DNA from: Gammaproteobacteria bacterium
GTDB taxonomy: Bacteria; Pseudomonadota; Gammaproteobacteria; Methylococcales; Methylomonadaceae
Assembly: GCA_024277935.1 (NCBI GenBank)
Contig: JAJRUF010000035.1
Location: 1 to 41,531 of the forward strand
Length of the DNA stretch: 41,531 nt
Direction of reading: 5' to 3'
A model generated the notes under the pieces. It worked only from the letters and a program-made list of their open reading frames with translations, did no database searches and was not told the origin of the DNA. This document shows, piece after piece, positions 25,790-36,628 of this stretch. How positions within the stretch are numbered: the first letter of the stretch is position 1; each line of letters opens with the position of its first letter. A program made the position numbers and the translations under genes.

Positions 25790-26803
25790 ATGAAAATACA
25801 ACAAGCCCTTAATAAAATACTTGATCAGCAAGATTTAACGAGCTCTGAAATGTGTGATGTAATGAATATCATCATGACAGGAGGGGCTACAAATGCTCAA
25901 ATAGCAGGTTTTCTTATTGCTTTACGCTGTAAAGGTGAAAGCGTTGAAGAAATTGCTGCTGCAGCCTCTGTTATGCGCGAACTTGCAAGCAAAGTGGCTA
26001 TTTCAGGTAAGCATATTATTGATACCTGTGGGACTGGAGGCGATGGTGCAAATACATTCAATATTTCAACGACTTGTGCTTTTGTGGTGGCTGCGGCGGG
26101 TGGGCAAGTTGCAAAACATGGTAACCGGTCTGTTTCAAGCAGTTCTGGTAGTGCGGATGTGTTGGAGGTTGCAGGTGTTAAGCTTGATTTAACGGCCGAA
26201 CAAGTCGCCCAATCAGTGAGTGAAATTGGGGTGGGGTTTTTATTTGCCCCCAAACATCATGGCGCGATGAAATATGCTATTGGTCCACGTAAAGAGATGG
26301 GGGTTAGAACCCTATTTAATCTTTTGGGTCCTTTATCTAACCCGGCAGAAACAAAAAATCAACTAATCGGTGTGTTCTCGACTGACTGGGTAGAGCCATT
26401 AGCTCAAGTCCTTAAAAAGCTAGGAAGTCAACACGTCTTAGTTGTCAATGCAGATGATGGATTAGATGAAATCAGCATTGCCTGTGCTTCTAATATTGCT
26501 GAATTAAAAGACGGTGTGGTTTCTACCTATCAAATAACACCTGAGCAGTTTGGGCTAAAGCGTTCAAGCTTGGAAACATTAGCTGTTAATGGTGCAGAAT
26601 CAAGTTTAAATATGCTTAAAGCGGTATTAAATAATCAAGTAGGTGCAGCTAAAGATATTGTTGTACTCAATGCGGGCGCTGCAATTTATGCAGCAAATTT
26701 AACACCAACGCTTGAAGCCGGTGTACAAAAAGCACAGCAAGTCATAGAAAGTGGTGCGGCACTGGAAAAATTTAATGCTTTAATTGCATATTCAAATCAA
26801 TAA
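25790..26803 (+). CDS. trpD: Anthranilate phosphoribosyltransferase
   Basis: This enzyme transfers phosphoribose from PRPP to anthranilate. It has 337 residues. The signature glycine-rich loop is [17 protein letters not shown], followed by [18 protein letters not shown] and the anthranilate-binding stretch [12 protein letters not shown], then [13 protein letters not shown]. It follows trpG by 8 bases and has no fused amidotransferase domain. Confidence 0.97.
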   Translation: MKIQQALNKILDQQDLTSSEMCDVMNIIMTGGATNAQIAGFLIALRCKGESVEEIAAAASVMRELASKVAISGKHIIDTCGTGGDGANTFNISTTCAFVVAAAGGQVAKHGNRSVSSSSGSADVLEVAGVKLDLTAEQVAQSVSEIGVGFLFAPKHHGAMKYAIGPRKEMGVRTLFNLLGPLSNPAETKNQLIGVFSTDWVEPLAQVLKKLGSQHVLVVNADDGLDEISIACASNIAELKDGVVSTYQITPEQFGLKRSSLETLAVNGAESSLNMLKAVLNNQVGAAKDIVVLNAGAAIYAANLTPTLEAGVQKAQQVIESGAALEKFNALIAYSNQ

Positions 26804-26836
26804 TAAAATAATAGCTATAACCCAATAATTTAACAA

Positions 26837-27637
26837 ATGACTGATACACCCGATATCTTAAAAAAAATCCTCGACAGAAAAGCCGAAGAAGTGGCTAATC
26901 GTAAACAACGTACATCTATTGATGTATTACAAGAAATCACCAGTGGAGTTGAAAACCCAAGAGGCTTCGCCGCAGCTTTGCAAAGCAAAGCTCAGACAAA
27001 AAAACCAGCCATTATTGCTGAAATAAAAAAAGCATCACCAAGCAAAGGTATTATAAGAGAAAACTTTAAACCGATAGAAATTGCCCAAGATTATGCCATG
27101 AATGGTGCAACTTGCTTATCTATCTTAACAGACAAGGATTTTTTTCAAGGTTCAGAAGCCTATTTACAGATGGCTAGAGAGAAGTGTCCTCTGCCTATCC
27201 TAAGAAAAGACTTTATGCTTGACCCTTATCAAGTTTATGAATCCCGAGCCTTGGGTGCTGATTGTATTCTATTAATTGTGGCAGCACTTGAAGATAAGCA
27301 AATGCATCAGCTAGCTGACATTGCTTCAGAATTAGGTATGGATGTACTAGTAGAAACACATAATGCTGAAGAGCTAACACGCGCTTTAACGCTTGATACA
27401 AAATTAATAGGTATTAATAACCGTAATTTAAGAACCTTTGAAACCTCACTACAAACTACTTTAGATTTAAAGCAAGCAATACCAGCTGACCGCCTGATTA
27501 TTACAGAAAGTGGTATTCATACTCAGGGTGATGTACAGCTTATGCTTGATAACGAGGTGTATACATTTTTAGTAGGGGAAGCTTTTATGAGAGCTGATTT
27601 TCCTGGAAAAAAAATGCGCGAACTGTTTTCAATATAA
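26837..27637 (+). CDS. trpC: Indole-3-glycerol phosphate synthase
   Basis: This TIM-barrel enzyme closes the indole ring in tryptophan synthesis. The 266 residues show the family motifs [15 protein letters not shown] with the catalytic lysine and [13 protein letters not shown], then [25 protein letters not shown] and ITESGIHT. No TrpF domain is fused, unlike the E. coli enzyme. It lies 33 bases after trpD. Confidence 0.97.
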   Translation: MTDTPDILKKILDRKAEEVANRKQRTSIDVLQEITSGVENPRGFAAALQSKAQTKKPAIIAEIKKASPSKGIIRENFKPIEIAQDYAMNGATCLSILTDKDFFQGSEAYLQMAREKCPLPILRKDFMLDPYQVYESRALGADCILLIVAALEDKQMHQLADIASELGMDVLVETHNAEELTRALTLDTKLIGINNRNLRTFETSLQTTLDLKQAIPADRLIITESGIHTQGDVQLMLDNEVYTFLVGEAFMRADFPGKKMRELFSI

Positions 27638-27711
27638 CTTAATAAAAAGTCAATTTATTTCAAAATTAAGCTACTCTTAAAGAACAATCACCGGAAAGAT
27701 CGCTTAATTTT

Positions 27712-30198
27712 GTGAATTTTTTAGACCCTAGTATTTACCCTGTAGACATCCTAGATAAGAGCTATAACCCTTATCTGGTTCTGTTGTCTATCCTCATTGC
27801 AATTGTTTCTGCATTTACCGCCTTCGGTACAACCGAACGAATTAAAGCAAGTGTTAATCCCCGGCACCAGTTTTTATGGGTTTTATTTGGTGCTTTTCCA
27901 ATGGGTATTGGCATTTGGGCAATGCATTTTATTGGCTCATTAGCGCTACAACTACCCATTGCAGTTTCATATAAGTTAAGTACTACCTTACTTTCTGTTA
28001 TCCCCGCTATTTTAGCCAGCAGTGTTGTTTTGTGGTTAATGAGCCAAATTAAGCATAACCTTAAGCAGTTACTGTTTTGTGGTCTGTTATTGGGTGCTGG
28101 TATTGGTACGATGCATTATACAGGGATGGCTGCCATGGAACTTAATGCAAAGATGGTCTACTCCTTATTTGTATTTATTTTATCTATTCTTGTTGCTGTT
28201 ATTCTGGCTACCGTTGCATTAAAAATACAATACGAAGCGATACAACAAAACAAGTATCAATTTATTAATAAAAAACAAATTCTTAGCTCAATAGTAATGG
28301 GCTTTGCTGTCTCTGGTATGCATTATACTGCAATGGCTGCGGTTAATTTTATTCCTCTTTATAATAATACTCATGTAACGACAGGACTTAGTGCTTCCGT
28401 TTTAGCCGTTATAATTAGTTTTGTGGTGTTTTTAGGCTTATTGCTAGCACTCCTTGTACCTCACCTACTTCGTTTTAAGCAAATGATAGCAATATTGCGA
28501 GAAAACGAAGCTGATTTAAAAACTGCTGCTATTGCCTTTCAGACACATGAAGCAATATTGGTTACTGATGCCAGTACAAAAATTATCCGTGTTAATCAGG
28601 CATTCACGAAAATTACAGGTTATACCGAAGCTGAGGTTCTGGGTAAAACACCTAAGATACTAAGCTCTGGTAAGCACGATGCCATTTTTTATTCGCACTT
28701 TTGGGAGAGTATAAACAGCAAAGGTAACTGGAGCGGTGAGATATGGAACCGTCATAAAAATGGGAGAATTTTTGCTGAATGGCAGACCATTTCTGCTGTC
28801 TACGATGACAGTGGTAATGTGACACAATATATTTCATTTTTTTCTGATATTACCAAGTATAAATTAGCAGAAAAGAAAATTGAAAAACTTGCTTTTTATG
28901 ATGCTTTAACTGATTTACCTAATAGACGTATGCTACATGAGCGATTAGACCATGAACTAAAGGTTGCTGCTCGCTATCTTAGGGCAGGGGCTATATTTTT
29001 CCTTGATCTTGATCGTTTTAAGCATATCAATGATTCTCTTGGTCACTCTGTTGGAGATTTGTTACTTATTGAAACGGCAAAACGTTTACGAGCACTACTA
29101 AGAGGCTCTGACACTGCCGTTAGGCTTGGTGGTGATGAATTTATTATTTTAGTCAGTGCGCAAGATGGCATTCATACCGACTTATTAGAACAGTCAAATA
29201 TTATTGCTGAGAAAATAATAAATGAAATAAATAAACCTTTTTTAATCAATGAGCATGAGCTGTTTATTTCCACCAGTATTGGTATCACTTTATATACAGG
29301 TATTGATGAGACAGTTGAAGAATTACTGAAGCGAGCTGATACCGCAATGTATCAAGCAAAAGAAGCAGGAAGAAATACTTTTCGTTTTTATCAGCAAGAT
29401 ATGCAGGTAGCCGCAGATGCACGATTACATATTGAGAAAAAACTAAGAACTGCAGTCGCTAATAATGAATTTACCGTGCAATACCAGCCACAAGTATCAG
29501 AAAGCAATGAAATTTTAGGCGCAGAGGCTTTAATCCGCTGGCAAGATGTAGACTTGAACTGGATTTCTCCTGTTGACTTTATTCCTGTAGCAGAAGAGAC
29601 TGGCTTAATTATTCCCATTGGACAATGGGTTATTCAAACTGTTTGTGAGCAAATCAAAATCTGGGAGCAACAAGGTATTGTCGTTCCTCATATCGCTATT
29701 AATATCAGTGCCAAGCAGTTTCATCAAAATAATTTTGTTACCAATTTAATATTGATGGTGGATGAGAAAAATATAGGCCCTAGCCAAATTGTATTAGAAA
29801 TTACTGAAGGTGTTTTCTTGGGTAACCTGGAAGAAGCCATTGATAAAATGAATACCTTAAAGCAACATGGGTTCAGCTTTTCTATAGATGATTTTGGTAC
29901 AGGTTATTCTTCCCTGACTTATCTAAAAAGACTTCCCTTTGATCAACTAAAAATTGACCAGTCATTCGTTCGTGGATTAATTGATAATAAAACGGATGCT
30001 GCTATTGTAAAAGCAATTGTGGTTATGGCAAAGAGTATGAATTTGAGCTTGATTGCAGAAGGTGTGGAGACAGACAAGCATTTAGCCTGTTTATCTGGCT
30101 TTGGTTGTCATTATTACCAAGGTTATTATTTTAGCCGGCCATTAACGCCAGAAAAACTGGCAGAATATATTAAAAACCATAAAAGAAAGAGCTGGTAA
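27712..30198 (+). CDS. MHYT-PAS-GGDEF-EAL cyclic-di-GMP protein
   Basis: This 828-residue membrane signalling protein has seven or so N-terminal helices forming an MHYT sensor with three motif copies (WAMHFIGSLA, TMHYTGMAAM, GMHYTAMAAV), thought to bind copper and a diatomic gas. A PAS domain (about 270-390) follows, then a diguanylate cyclase domain with intact GGDEF at 473-477 and a phosphodiesterase domain with EAL at 605-607 and DDFGTGYSSL. Both enzyme motifs look active, so the net direction cannot be read from sequence. The start is a GTG, and no better ATG lies near the N-terminal helix. It is convergent with the HDOD gene, with their ends 2 bases apart. Confidence 0.95.
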   Translation: MNFLDPSIYPVDILDKSYNPYLVLLSILIAIVSAFTAFGTTERIKASVNPRHQFLWVLFGAFPMGIGIWAMHFIGSLALQLPIAVSYKLSTTLLSVIPAILASSVVLWLMSQIKHNLKQLLFCGLLLGAGIGTMHYTGMAAMELNAKMVYSLFVFILSILVAVILATVALKIQYEAIQQNKYQFINKKQILSSIVMGFAVSGMHYTAMAAVNFIPLYNNTHVTTGLSASVLAVIISFVVFLGLLLALLVPHLLRFKQMIAILRENEADLKTAAIAFQTHEAILVTDASTKIIRVNQAFTKITGYTEAEVLGKTPKILSSGKHDAIFYSHFWESINSKGNWSGEIWNRHKNGRIFAEWQTISAVYDDSGNVTQYISFFSDITKYKLAEKKIEKLAFYDALTDLPNRRMLHERLDHELKVAARYLRAGAIFFLDLDRFKHINDSLGHSVGDLLLIETAKRLRALLRGSDTAVRLGGDEFIILVSAQDGIHTDLLEQSNIIAEKIINEINKPFLINEHELFISTSIGITLYTGIDETVEELLKRADTAMYQAKEAGRNTFRFYQQDMQVAADARLHIEKKLRTAVANNEFTVQYQPQVSESNEILGAEALIRWQDVDLNWISPVDFIPVAEETGLIIPIGQWVIQTVCEQIKIWEQQGIVVPHIAINISAKQFHQNNFVTNLILMVDEKNIGPSQIVLEITEGVFLGNLEEAIDKMNTLKQHGFSFSIDDFGTGYSSLTYLKRLPFDQLKIDQSFVRGLIDNKTDAAIVKAIVVMAKSMNLSLIAEGVETDKHLACLSGFGCHYYQGYYFSRPLTPEKLAEYIKNHKRKSW

Positions 30199-30200
30199 AG

Positions 30201-31034
30201 TTAATCAAGTAGGCCATCAAGCCCAGATTCTAATGCCATTATATCGCCCAGCTTTTCCATAAAGAAAGACTCAGGAAAACCAAGCACCTGAATTATTTCT
30301 GTTGAAAGAAGAGCAAGTGTTTCCTCTTCTGTTATTTTAGCCGCATTACAAAGACTAATTTGCTTAGCAATAAACACCGAACAGGCAATTTTTGATACCG
30401 GTTTGGTAAGTAATGGGTTTCCACACTGCGAAATAGGAATGATTAAATCATCAGAAAACTGCCAGAACTTACAGAGTTCAGTTGTGACTTCTTGACTGGT
30501 AAAGCCAAAGCGCATATTTTCTAAAAAAGCCCGAGTATGATCGCCTTGTTTAATTAATTGTTCAATTTCCACGGCATCTTGTGGGTAGCCTAAATGAATT
30601 AAGATAGTCCCTAAATTACTGAGTAGTCCAACCGTAAAGGCTATATCGGCATTACTACCACTGGCATTGGCCAGCCACCTTGCATAAGTTGCAGTAGAAA
30701 AGCTATCTAGCCAAAACTGTTTTATATCAAAATTTTTAATTTCAGGTACTGAGCTTACAATACCTGAAGCAACCACAAGCGTTTTTAACTTTATCATACC
30801 TAATAAAACAACAGCTTCCTCAATGGAAGATATTTTTTTAACTAAGCCAAAATGAGCGGAATTAACCAAGCGTAATACTTTTGCCGAAACAAGCTGTTCT
30901 TTTTCAACATTTTTTGCAACCTCTTTTAAATCAATATCAGGGTCACTTAATTGGTTGATAATAATACGAATAACTTCAGCAATTTGAGGGACATTGTTGA
31001 CTTCTGAAAATAAATTATTAATTTTAGAGGACAT
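30201..31034 (-). CDS. HDOD domain protein
   Basis: This is a 277-residue cytoplasmic protein built on the HDOD fold, a catalytically dead relative of HD phosphohydrolases used as a signalling scaffold. Typical stretches are LSDPDIDLKEVAKNVEKE, SAKVLRLVNSAHFG, ISSIEEAVVLLGMIKLKTLV and FWLDSFSTATYARWLA. No second catalytic or output domain is present. Being tail to tail with a cyclic-di-GMP protein hints at a shared signalling theme, but the genes are transcribed separately. Confidence 0.9.
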   Translation of the reverse strand: MSSKINNLFSEVNNVPQIAEVIRIIINQLSDPDIDLKEVAKNVEKEQLVSAKVLRLVNSAHFGLVKKISSIEEAVVLLGMIKLKTLVVASGIVSSVPEIKNFDIKQFWLDSFSTATYARWLANASGSNADIAFTVGLLSNLGTILIHLGYPQDAVEIEQLIKQGDHTRAFLENMRFGFTSQEVTTELCKFWQFSDDLIIPISQCGNPLLTKPVSKIACSVFIAKQISLCNAAKITEEETLALLSTEIIQVLGFPESFFMEKLGDIMALESGLDGLLD

Positions 31035-31129
31035 ATAAAAATACTTTTGGATTTATTGTTTTACAGTATTGCTAAGGATATTCTAAATATTAAGGCTAAG
31101 CAATTCAGAGCAACTAATAACACCTTAAG

Positions 31130-31292
31130 CTTAGGAACCTGCATGAAACAACTTACCGATTTCTAACTTGTCTTTTTGCTCCAGATGGAATGATCTCATT
31201 CGTTGCGTAGCCAGCTATGCGCCTCATGAGATCATTCCACCCAAAAATCCTACGTTATAATTTCGGGAAGTTATTCCGTACATGTTCCTTAG
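31130..31292. repeat. Long imperfect palindrome, MITE/REP-like
   Basis: The two halves of this stretch are reverse complements with interruptions. The centre is a perfect 14-bp arm pair, TGGAATGATCTCAT (31186-31199) and ATGAGATCATTCCA (31226-31239), with GCGTAGC/GCTATGC pairing inside the loop. Further out AACTTACCGA (31150-31159) matches TCGGGAAGTT (31263-31272) with one mismatch. At the edges CTTAGGAAC near 31130 matches GTTCCTTAG at 31284-31292 with one mismatch. It has no coding capacity. It looks like a small non-autonomous element or a structured intergenic repeat between the HDOD gene and gnd. The rest of the 31035-31457 gap holds the likely gnd promoter. Confidence 0.65.
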
Positions 31293-31457
31293 ATTCTTAT
31301 TTTATACCTCATGCGCAAGAAAGGCACTGATATTGAGCGTTTTTATTGCTGTTTTGGTGCGTTTTAATAAATACTTGGAAATTTAACTAAAATAAAGTTT
31401 GACGTTGTTTTGCATGTTAAAATTAGTCTTTTCTAAACCATCAATCAAGAGAGCAAA

Positions 31458-32903
31458 ATGAAAGCAAATATTGGATTAATCGGTCTTGCTGTAATGGGGC
31501 AAAATCTGGTCCTTAATATGAATGATAACGGCTATAAAGTTGCCGTTTTTAATCGTACCACCAGTAAAGTTGATGACTTCTTGTCAGGGCCTGCAAAGGG
31601 AACTGATGTTGTTGGTACGCACTCCCTTGAAGAGCTGGTTGATAGTTTAGAAGCCCCTCGTAAAATTATGTTAATGGTTAAAGCTGGAGATGTCGTTGAT
31701 CTATGGATTGAAAAGTTGATTCCTCTGCTGTCTAAAGGCGATATTATTATTGATGGTGGTAACTCGCTTTATACAGACTCAAACCGTCGTACTGCCTCTC
31801 TAAAAGAGAAAGGACTGCTATTTATTGGTACGGGAGTTTCAGGAGGTGAAGAGGGTGCAAGGCATGGCCCTTCGATTATGCCTGGTGGCGATAAGGCAGC
31901 TTGGGAGGCGGTAAAACCTATTTTTCAAGCAATTAGTGCTAAAGTTGATGGTGCGTCTTGCTGTGAATGGGTGGGTGAAAATGGCGCTGGGCACTATGTC
32001 AAAATGGTGCACAATGGAATTGAATATGGTGATATGCAACTTATTTGTGAAGCTTATCAGCTTTTACGTGAAGGTTTGGGCTTATCTGTTGATGAAATTC
32101 AAGCTATTTTTGCCAAATGGAATACCGGGGTACTAGATTCCTATTTAGTTGAAATAACAACCAATATTTTAGCGTATAAAGATGAAAATGGTGAGCCATT
32201 AATTGATTCAATTTTAGATACAGCGGGGCAAAAAGGAACAGGGAAGTGGACGGGGATTAATGCCCTAGATATGGGAATTCCTTTAACATTAATTGCTGAA
32301 TCTGTATTTGCTCGTTGTTTATCGGCACAAAAAGATCAGCGTGTTAAAGCGGCTGCAGAATTACCTAAAAATCCCGCTACTTTTTCTGCTGATAAAGAAG
32401 CAATGATTCAAGCCATTCATGATGCCTTATATGCTTCTAAAATCATTTCTTACGCACAAGGTTTTCAATTAATACGGGAAGCCGCTAAAGAATATGGCTG
32501 GAAACTTAATTATGGTGAAATTGCTTTGATGTGGCGTGGAGGTTGTATTATCCGTAGCCAGTTCCTGGGTGATATTAAAAAAGCCTATGATAACAACCCC
32601 GAACTAGAAAATTTATTACTGGCTGATTTCTTTTCAGATGCAATGGTTAAAGCGGATGCAGGCTGGCGCAAAGCAGTTATTTTAAGTATTGAGTTAAATG
32701 TACCTACGCCAACATTCTCCTCAGCATTAGCTTATTTTGATGGTTATCGTACTGCTAGATTACCTGCAAACTTGTTACAAGCACAGCGCGATTACTTCGG
32801 AGCACATACTTATGAGCGTATAGATAAACCACGTGGTGAATTTTTTCATACTGATTGGACGGGACACGGTGGAAATGTTTCTTCCTCCACATACAACGCA
32901 TAA
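31458..32903 (+). CDS. gnd: 6-phosphogluconate dehydrogenase (decarboxylating)
   Basis: This enzyme oxidises 6-phosphogluconate to ribulose 5-phosphate with CO2 release. The 481 residues are those of the long, E. coli-like homodimeric form. The N-terminal nucleotide fold is [22 protein letters not shown] (18 residues quoted in part as [12 protein letters not shown]). The signature [19 protein letters not shown], the catalytic lysine region [16 protein letters not shown] and the C-terminal TDWTGHGG are present. An AGAGAG ribosome site precedes the ATG. It leads gnd-zwf-pgl, 9 bases before zwf. Confidence 0.97.
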   Translation: MKANIGLIGLAVMGQNLVLNMNDNGYKVAVFNRTTSKVDDFLSGPAKGTDVVGTHSLEELVDSLEAPRKIMLMVKAGDVVDLWIEKLIPLLSKGDIIIDGGNSLYTDSNRRTASLKEKGLLFIGTGVSGGEEGARHGPSIMPGGDKAAWEAVKPIFQAISAKVDGASCCEWVGENGAGHYVKMVHNGIEYGDMQLICEAYQLLREGLGLSVDEIQAIFAKWNTGVLDSYLVEITTNILAYKDENGEPLIDSILDTAGQKGTGKWTGINALDMGIPLTLIAESVFARCLSAQKDQRVKAAAELPKNPATFSADKEAMIQAIHDALYASKIISYAQGFQLIREAAKEYGWKLNYGEIALMWRGGCIIRSQFLGDIKKAYDNNPELENLLLADFFSDAMVKADAGWRKAVILSIELNVPTPTFSSALAYFDGYRTARLPANLLQAQRDYFGAHTYERIDKPRGEFFHTDWTGHGGNVSSSTYNA

Positions 32904-32912
32904 AGGTTAATT

Positions 32913-34397
32913 ATGAAAGCTGAAGCTTGTACTTATGTTATTTATGGCGCAACAGGTAATTTGTCGCGAATAAAACTAATGCCCGCTTTGTATCATTTGG
33001 ATGCTGAGAATTTATTGCCAGAAGGCACTAAAATTGTTGCTTTGGGCCGAAGAGACTGGGATCAACAAAAATGGAAATCAGAAGTCAGAGATATGCTAGA
33101 GGTAAAAGCGCGTGATGGATTGGATGAGAGCGTGTTTAAACGTTTTTGTGAGCGCATGTATTACCATAAAGGGGATATCAAGCAGGCCGAAAGCTATACC
33201 AAGTTAGCCTCCGTCATTAATGCTAAAGATTTTCCACAAAATAAAGCCTTTTATCTATCAGTAAGCCCGTCTGATTTTGGTAGTATCGTTAAGTTACTAA
33301 GTGAAGCAGATTTATTAAATGAAGATGCAGGCTGGAGTCGAGTGGTTATTGAAAAACCTTTCGGTTATGACCTGCAAAGTGCTCAATCATTACAGCGCTG
33401 TATCGGAAAATATTTAAGAGAAAACCAGATTTATCGTATTGACCACTATTTAGGTAAAGGGACGGTACAAAATCTATTGGTTTTTCGTTTTGCCAATACC
33501 ATGCTTGAACCTCTATGGAACCGTAATTATATTGACCATATTCAAATTACTCATTCCGAGGAGATGGGGATTGGTTCAAGAGCACAGTATTATGATACGT
33601 CAGGTGCAACACGCGATATGTTACAAAGTCATTTATTACAACTTCTGACTTTAGTAGCAATGGAACCACCTGCTTCCATGCATGCAGAAGCGTTGCGTGA
33701 TGAAAAAGTTAAGGTATTAAAGTCTATTCGTCCCATCCCTAAAGAAGCCGTTAATGCGCATGCTTTTCGTGCCCAATACGCAGCGGGAAATATTAAAGGG
33801 GAAAAGGTTAAAGGGTATTTACAAGAAGACAATGTACCTGCTGATAGTGTGACGGAAACTTATGCCGCTTTAAAGGTTTATATTGATAATTGGCGCTGGA
33901 AAGATGTGCCTATTTATCTTCGTACTGGCAAGCGTATGGCAAAAGCACAATCTTCTATTTCTATTTGTTTTAAAGAACCGCCTTTGCAGTTTTTTCGAGG
34001 AACTCAAGTAAAGTGTTCTAGCCCCAACTGGTTACTAATGGGGATTCAGCCAGAAGAGTGTATTCGTATGGAAATGACGGTTAAAGAACCGGGCCTAGAA
34101 ATGAATACGCGTTTGACCAGTTTAGATGCCAGTTATAGAAATGAAAATGAACATATGACGGATGCTTATGAAGATTTATTACTCGATGTTCTTGAAGGTG
34201 ACCGTTCTTTATTTTTGCGTAAAGATGAGGTTGAATATGCTTGGAAAATTGTCGACCCTATTTTACAAAAGTGGTCAGAAGAACGAGATTATATTGCCAC
34301 TTATCCTGCTGGTTCCTGGGGGCCGGAGGAATGCAAGCGATTGTTTGATAAAGAAAAACAATATTGGCGACATAAATTGACACCCAAATGTGAGTAA
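32913..34397 (+). CDS. zwf: Glucose-6-phosphate 1-dehydrogenase
   Basis: This enzyme oxidises glucose 6-phosphate to 6-phosphogluconolactone. It has 494 residues, with the nucleotide motif [15 protein letters not shown] near the N-terminus, [10 protein letters not shown], and the active-site stretch [16 protein letters not shown], where glycine stands in place of the usual glutamate of DHYLGKE. The catalytic histidine region [16 protein letters not shown] follows. The middle gene of gnd-zwf-pgl, it lies 3 bases before pgl. Confidence 0.97.
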   Translation: MKAEACTYVIYGATGNLSRIKLMPALYHLDAENLLPEGTKIVALGRRDWDQQKWKSEVRDMLEVKARDGLDESVFKRFCERMYYHKGDIKQAESYTKLASVINAKDFPQNKAFYLSVSPSDFGSIVKLLSEADLLNEDAGWSRVVIEKPFGYDLQSAQSLQRCIGKYLRENQIYRIDHYLGKGTVQNLLVFRFANTMLEPLWNRNYIDHIQITHSEEMGIGSRAQYYDTSGATRDMLQSHLLQLLTLVAMEPPASMHAEALRDEKVKVLKSIRPIPKEAVNAHAFRAQYAAGNIKGEKVKGYLQEDNVPADSVTETYAALKVYIDNWRWKDVPIYLRTGKRMAKAQSSISICFKEPPLQFFRGTQVKCSSPNWLLMGIQPEECIRMEMTVKEPGLEMNTRLTSLDASYRNENEHMTDAYEDLLLDVLEGDRSLFLRKDEVEYAWKIVDPILQKWSEERDYIATYPAGSWGPEECKRLFDKEKQYWRHKLTPKCE

Positions 34398-34400
34398 ATA

Positions 34401-35081
34401 ATGCAAAAAATTAATCAATGGCATCAATTTAGTACCGCAGAGCAAGTGGCGGATGCGGTGCTTGAACAAATTGTAGGAAATGCAGAAACTGCAATTGCTG
34501 AAAAAGGTTGTTTTAAACTCGTTTTAGCCGGAGGTAGCACGCCAGAAAAAATCTATCAGAAACTGGTCAAGGTTAAAACAGATTGGTCAAAATGGAAGAT
34601 ATATTATGGGGATGAGCGTTGCTTACCAGCTGACGATAAAGAGAGAAACAGTGTTATGGCCAGTAATGCTTTTTTATCTCAAGTGGCTATTCCTGAGGCC
34701 AATATTTTTACCATGCCAACTGAATTAGGTGTAGTAGAAGCCGCCGAAAAGTACCGAGAAGCTATTGCTGATGTAGAACAGTTCGATTTAGTTTTATTAG
34801 GAATGGGGGAAGATGGACATACAGCCAGTTTATTTCCTGGACATGTGAATGCCAGCGAAGAAACGGTGCATGAAGTTTATAATTCACCCAAGCCACCTTC
34901 AGATAGAATCTCTTTAAGTGCAAAAACATTAGCCAATACGCGTCCATGTATCTTTATTGTTACCAGAAGCTCAAAAGTTAATGCTGTTAAACAATGGAAG
35001 CAGGGGGTGGATTTACCTGTTGCATCTATTGCGCCGGCAGCAGGTGTCGATATTTATATTGATAGTGCAGCAGTCGCTTAA
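34401..35081 (+). CDS. pgl: 6-phosphogluconolactonase
   Basis: This is a DevB/SOL-type lactonase that hydrolyses 6-phosphogluconolactone between the Zwf and Gnd steps. The 226 residues contain LVLAGGSTPEKIY, WKIYYGDERCLP and LVLLGMGEDGHTASLFPG, all typical. With gnd and zwf it completes the oxidative pentose phosphate branch. In ribulose-monophosphate methylotrophs the same set oxidises formaldehyde cyclically and supplies NADPH, but that use here is inference. Confidence 0.95.
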   Translation: MQKINQWHQFSTAEQVADAVLEQIVGNAETAIAEKGCFKLVLAGGSTPEKIYQKLVKVKTDWSKWKIYYGDERCLPADDKERNSVMASNAFLSQVAIPEANIFTMPTELGVVEAAEKYREAIADVEQFDLVLLGMGEDGHTASLFPGHVNASEETVHEVYNSPKPPSDRISLSAKTLANTRPCIFIVTRSSKVNAVKQWKQGVDLPVASIAPAAGVDIYIDSAAVA

Positions 35082-35096
35082 ATTTTTATAGTTAAA

Positions 35097-35132
35097 CTTT
35101 GTAGAGACAAGAAACACTTTGTCTCTACAAAG
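35097..35132 (+). terminator. Hairpin after pgl
   Basis: CTTTGTAGAGACAA (35097-35110) and TTGTCTCTACAAAG (35119-35132) form a perfect 14-bp stem with an 8-base loop, 15 bases beyond the pgl stop. No T-run follows, so it may be a transcript-end stem or a dispersed repeat as much as an intrinsic terminator. Confidence 0.55.
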
Positions 35133-35285
35133 CTGTAGTGAGTGAACCATCAAATAACAAGATGTTTTTTGGTAGCCTTTTCACTGTGATTTTTATTATC
35201 TCTATATTTCCCTCTTTCCTTTACCCTCTTATCTTCACTTTAAGCTACAATTAAGGTATCAAGTTTTTATCTATAGGTATTTCAA

Positions 35286-35753
35286 ATGATTGAAGGCTTA
35301 AATATTACAATAGCTTATTGGCATTGGATTATTTTCGGTTTACTTTTGTCCTTAAGCGAAATTTTTGTTATGAGCTTCGTTCTGCTGTGGTTTGGCCTAA
35401 GTGCCATTATGGTCGGACTGTTAATGACAGTCGTTGAACTTTCTTTAACATCACAAGTTTTACTGTGGATGTTTTTATCCGCCTTTAATGTCTTTGCCTG
35501 GTTTAAATGGGTCTCGCCTCGGTTAAAAAATAAAACCTTATCGGGTATGGCACGAGAAAAGATGCTGGGGCAAGTGGGAACGGTTATTGAATTTAGTCCT
35601 GTGCATGAGGGGCGAGGCCAACTACGTTTTTCGGCACCGATTTTAGGTTCAGATGAATGGCAATTTATATGTGATGAAGAGTTAGAAGTGGGTACTCGCG
35701 TAACGGTAAAAGAGTTTTCGGGTAATTCGTTAATTGTTTCAAAATTTAAGTAA
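35286..35753 (+). CDS. NfeD family membrane protein
   Basis: This is a 155-residue inner-membrane protein of the short NfeD class: three or so hydrophobic helices in the first 75 residues, then a soluble OB-fold domain (MLGQVGTVIEFSPVHEGRGQLRF through TRVTVKEFSGNSLIV). Short NfeD proteins pair with SPFH/stomatin-like proteins in membrane quality control or microdomains. The SPFH gene starts 26 bases downstream, which supports that role. Confidence 0.92.
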   Translation: MIEGLNITIAYWHWIIFGLLLSLSEIFVMSFVLLWFGLSAIMVGLLMTVVELSLTSQVLLWMFLSAFNVFAWFKWVSPRLKNKTLSGMAREKMLGQVGTVIEFSPVHEGRGQLRFSAPILGSDEWQFICDEELEVGTRVTVKEFSGNSLIVSKFK

Positions 35754-35779
35754 TATAATTTTAATCTAAGGGGCTAAAG

Positions 35780-36628
35780 ATGGAAGGTTTATCTATTGTT
35801 GTTATTTTGATGATTGTGCTTGTTGTCACAGTATTTAAAGGGGTCAGAATCGTTCCACAAGGTTATAAACATATTGTACAGCGACTGGGTAAATATCATA
35901 GTACATTAACACCCGGTTTAAATTACATCATTCCCTATGTAGATTCCGTTGTTGATAGGCTAACCACTAAAGATATTGTACTGGATATTCCTAGCCAAGA
36001 AGTTATTACCAAAGATAATGCGGTGATAGTGGCTAATGCTATTGCTTATATTAATATTGTTTCGCCTGAAAAAGCAGTATATGGGGTAGAAGATTTTGTA
36101 ATGGCTATTGAAAAGCTTATTCAAACTTCTTTAAGATCAATTGTGGGAGAAATGTCTTTAGATGATGCGCTATCTTCAAGAGATCATATTAAAGCCAAAT
36201 TAAAAGATAATATTTCTGACGATATTGCAGACTGGGGGATCACCTTAAAAACAGTCGAAATTCAAGATATAAACCCTTCTGATACAATGCAAGCATCAAT
36301 GGAAGAGCAAAGTGCAGCAGAACGGGAAAGAAGAGCGGCAGTTACTAGAGCTGAAGGGATGAAACAGGCGGCAATACTTGAAGCGGAAGGGCGTTTAGAA
36401 GCATCACGGCGAGATGCTGAAGCTAAAATCCTACTAGCCAATGCAAACAGTAAAGCCATTGAAAGTATTTCTGCCGCCATAAAAGATAAAGAATTACCGG
36501 CTACCTTTTTATTGGGTGAAAAATATATTGAGGCAATGAAAGCACTTTCAGAATCAGATAACTCCAAAACAATAGTGCTTCCCGCTGATTTATTACATGC
36601 GGTTAAAGGTTTAATTGCTAAAAATTAA
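35780..36628 (+). CDS. SPFH/stomatin-like protein (QmcA type)
   Basis: This is a 282-residue membrane-anchored band-7 protein. One N-terminal helix (residues 3-20) is followed by the SPFH domain (RIVPQGYKHIVQRLGKYH, TPGLNYIIPYVDSV) and a coiled-coil, Ala/Glu-rich region (EEQSAAERERRAAVTRAEG). Members form oligomeric rings with membrane proteases such as FtsH and modulate them. It is paired with the NfeD-type gene just upstream. An AAGGGGC ribosome site precedes the ATG. Confidence 0.93.
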   Translation: MEGLSIVVILMIVLVVTVFKGVRIVPQGYKHIVQRLGKYHSTLTPGLNYIIPYVDSVVDRLTTKDIVLDIPSQEVITKDNAVIVANAIAYINIVSPEKAVYGVEDFVMAIEKLIQTSLRSIVGEMSLDDALSSRDHIKAKLKDNISDDIADWGITLKTVEIQDINPSDTMQASMEEQSAAERERRAAVTRAEGMKQAAILEAEGRLEASRRDAEAKILLANANSKAIESISAAIKDKELPATFLLGEKYIEAMKALSESDNSKTIVLPADLLHAVKGLIAKN

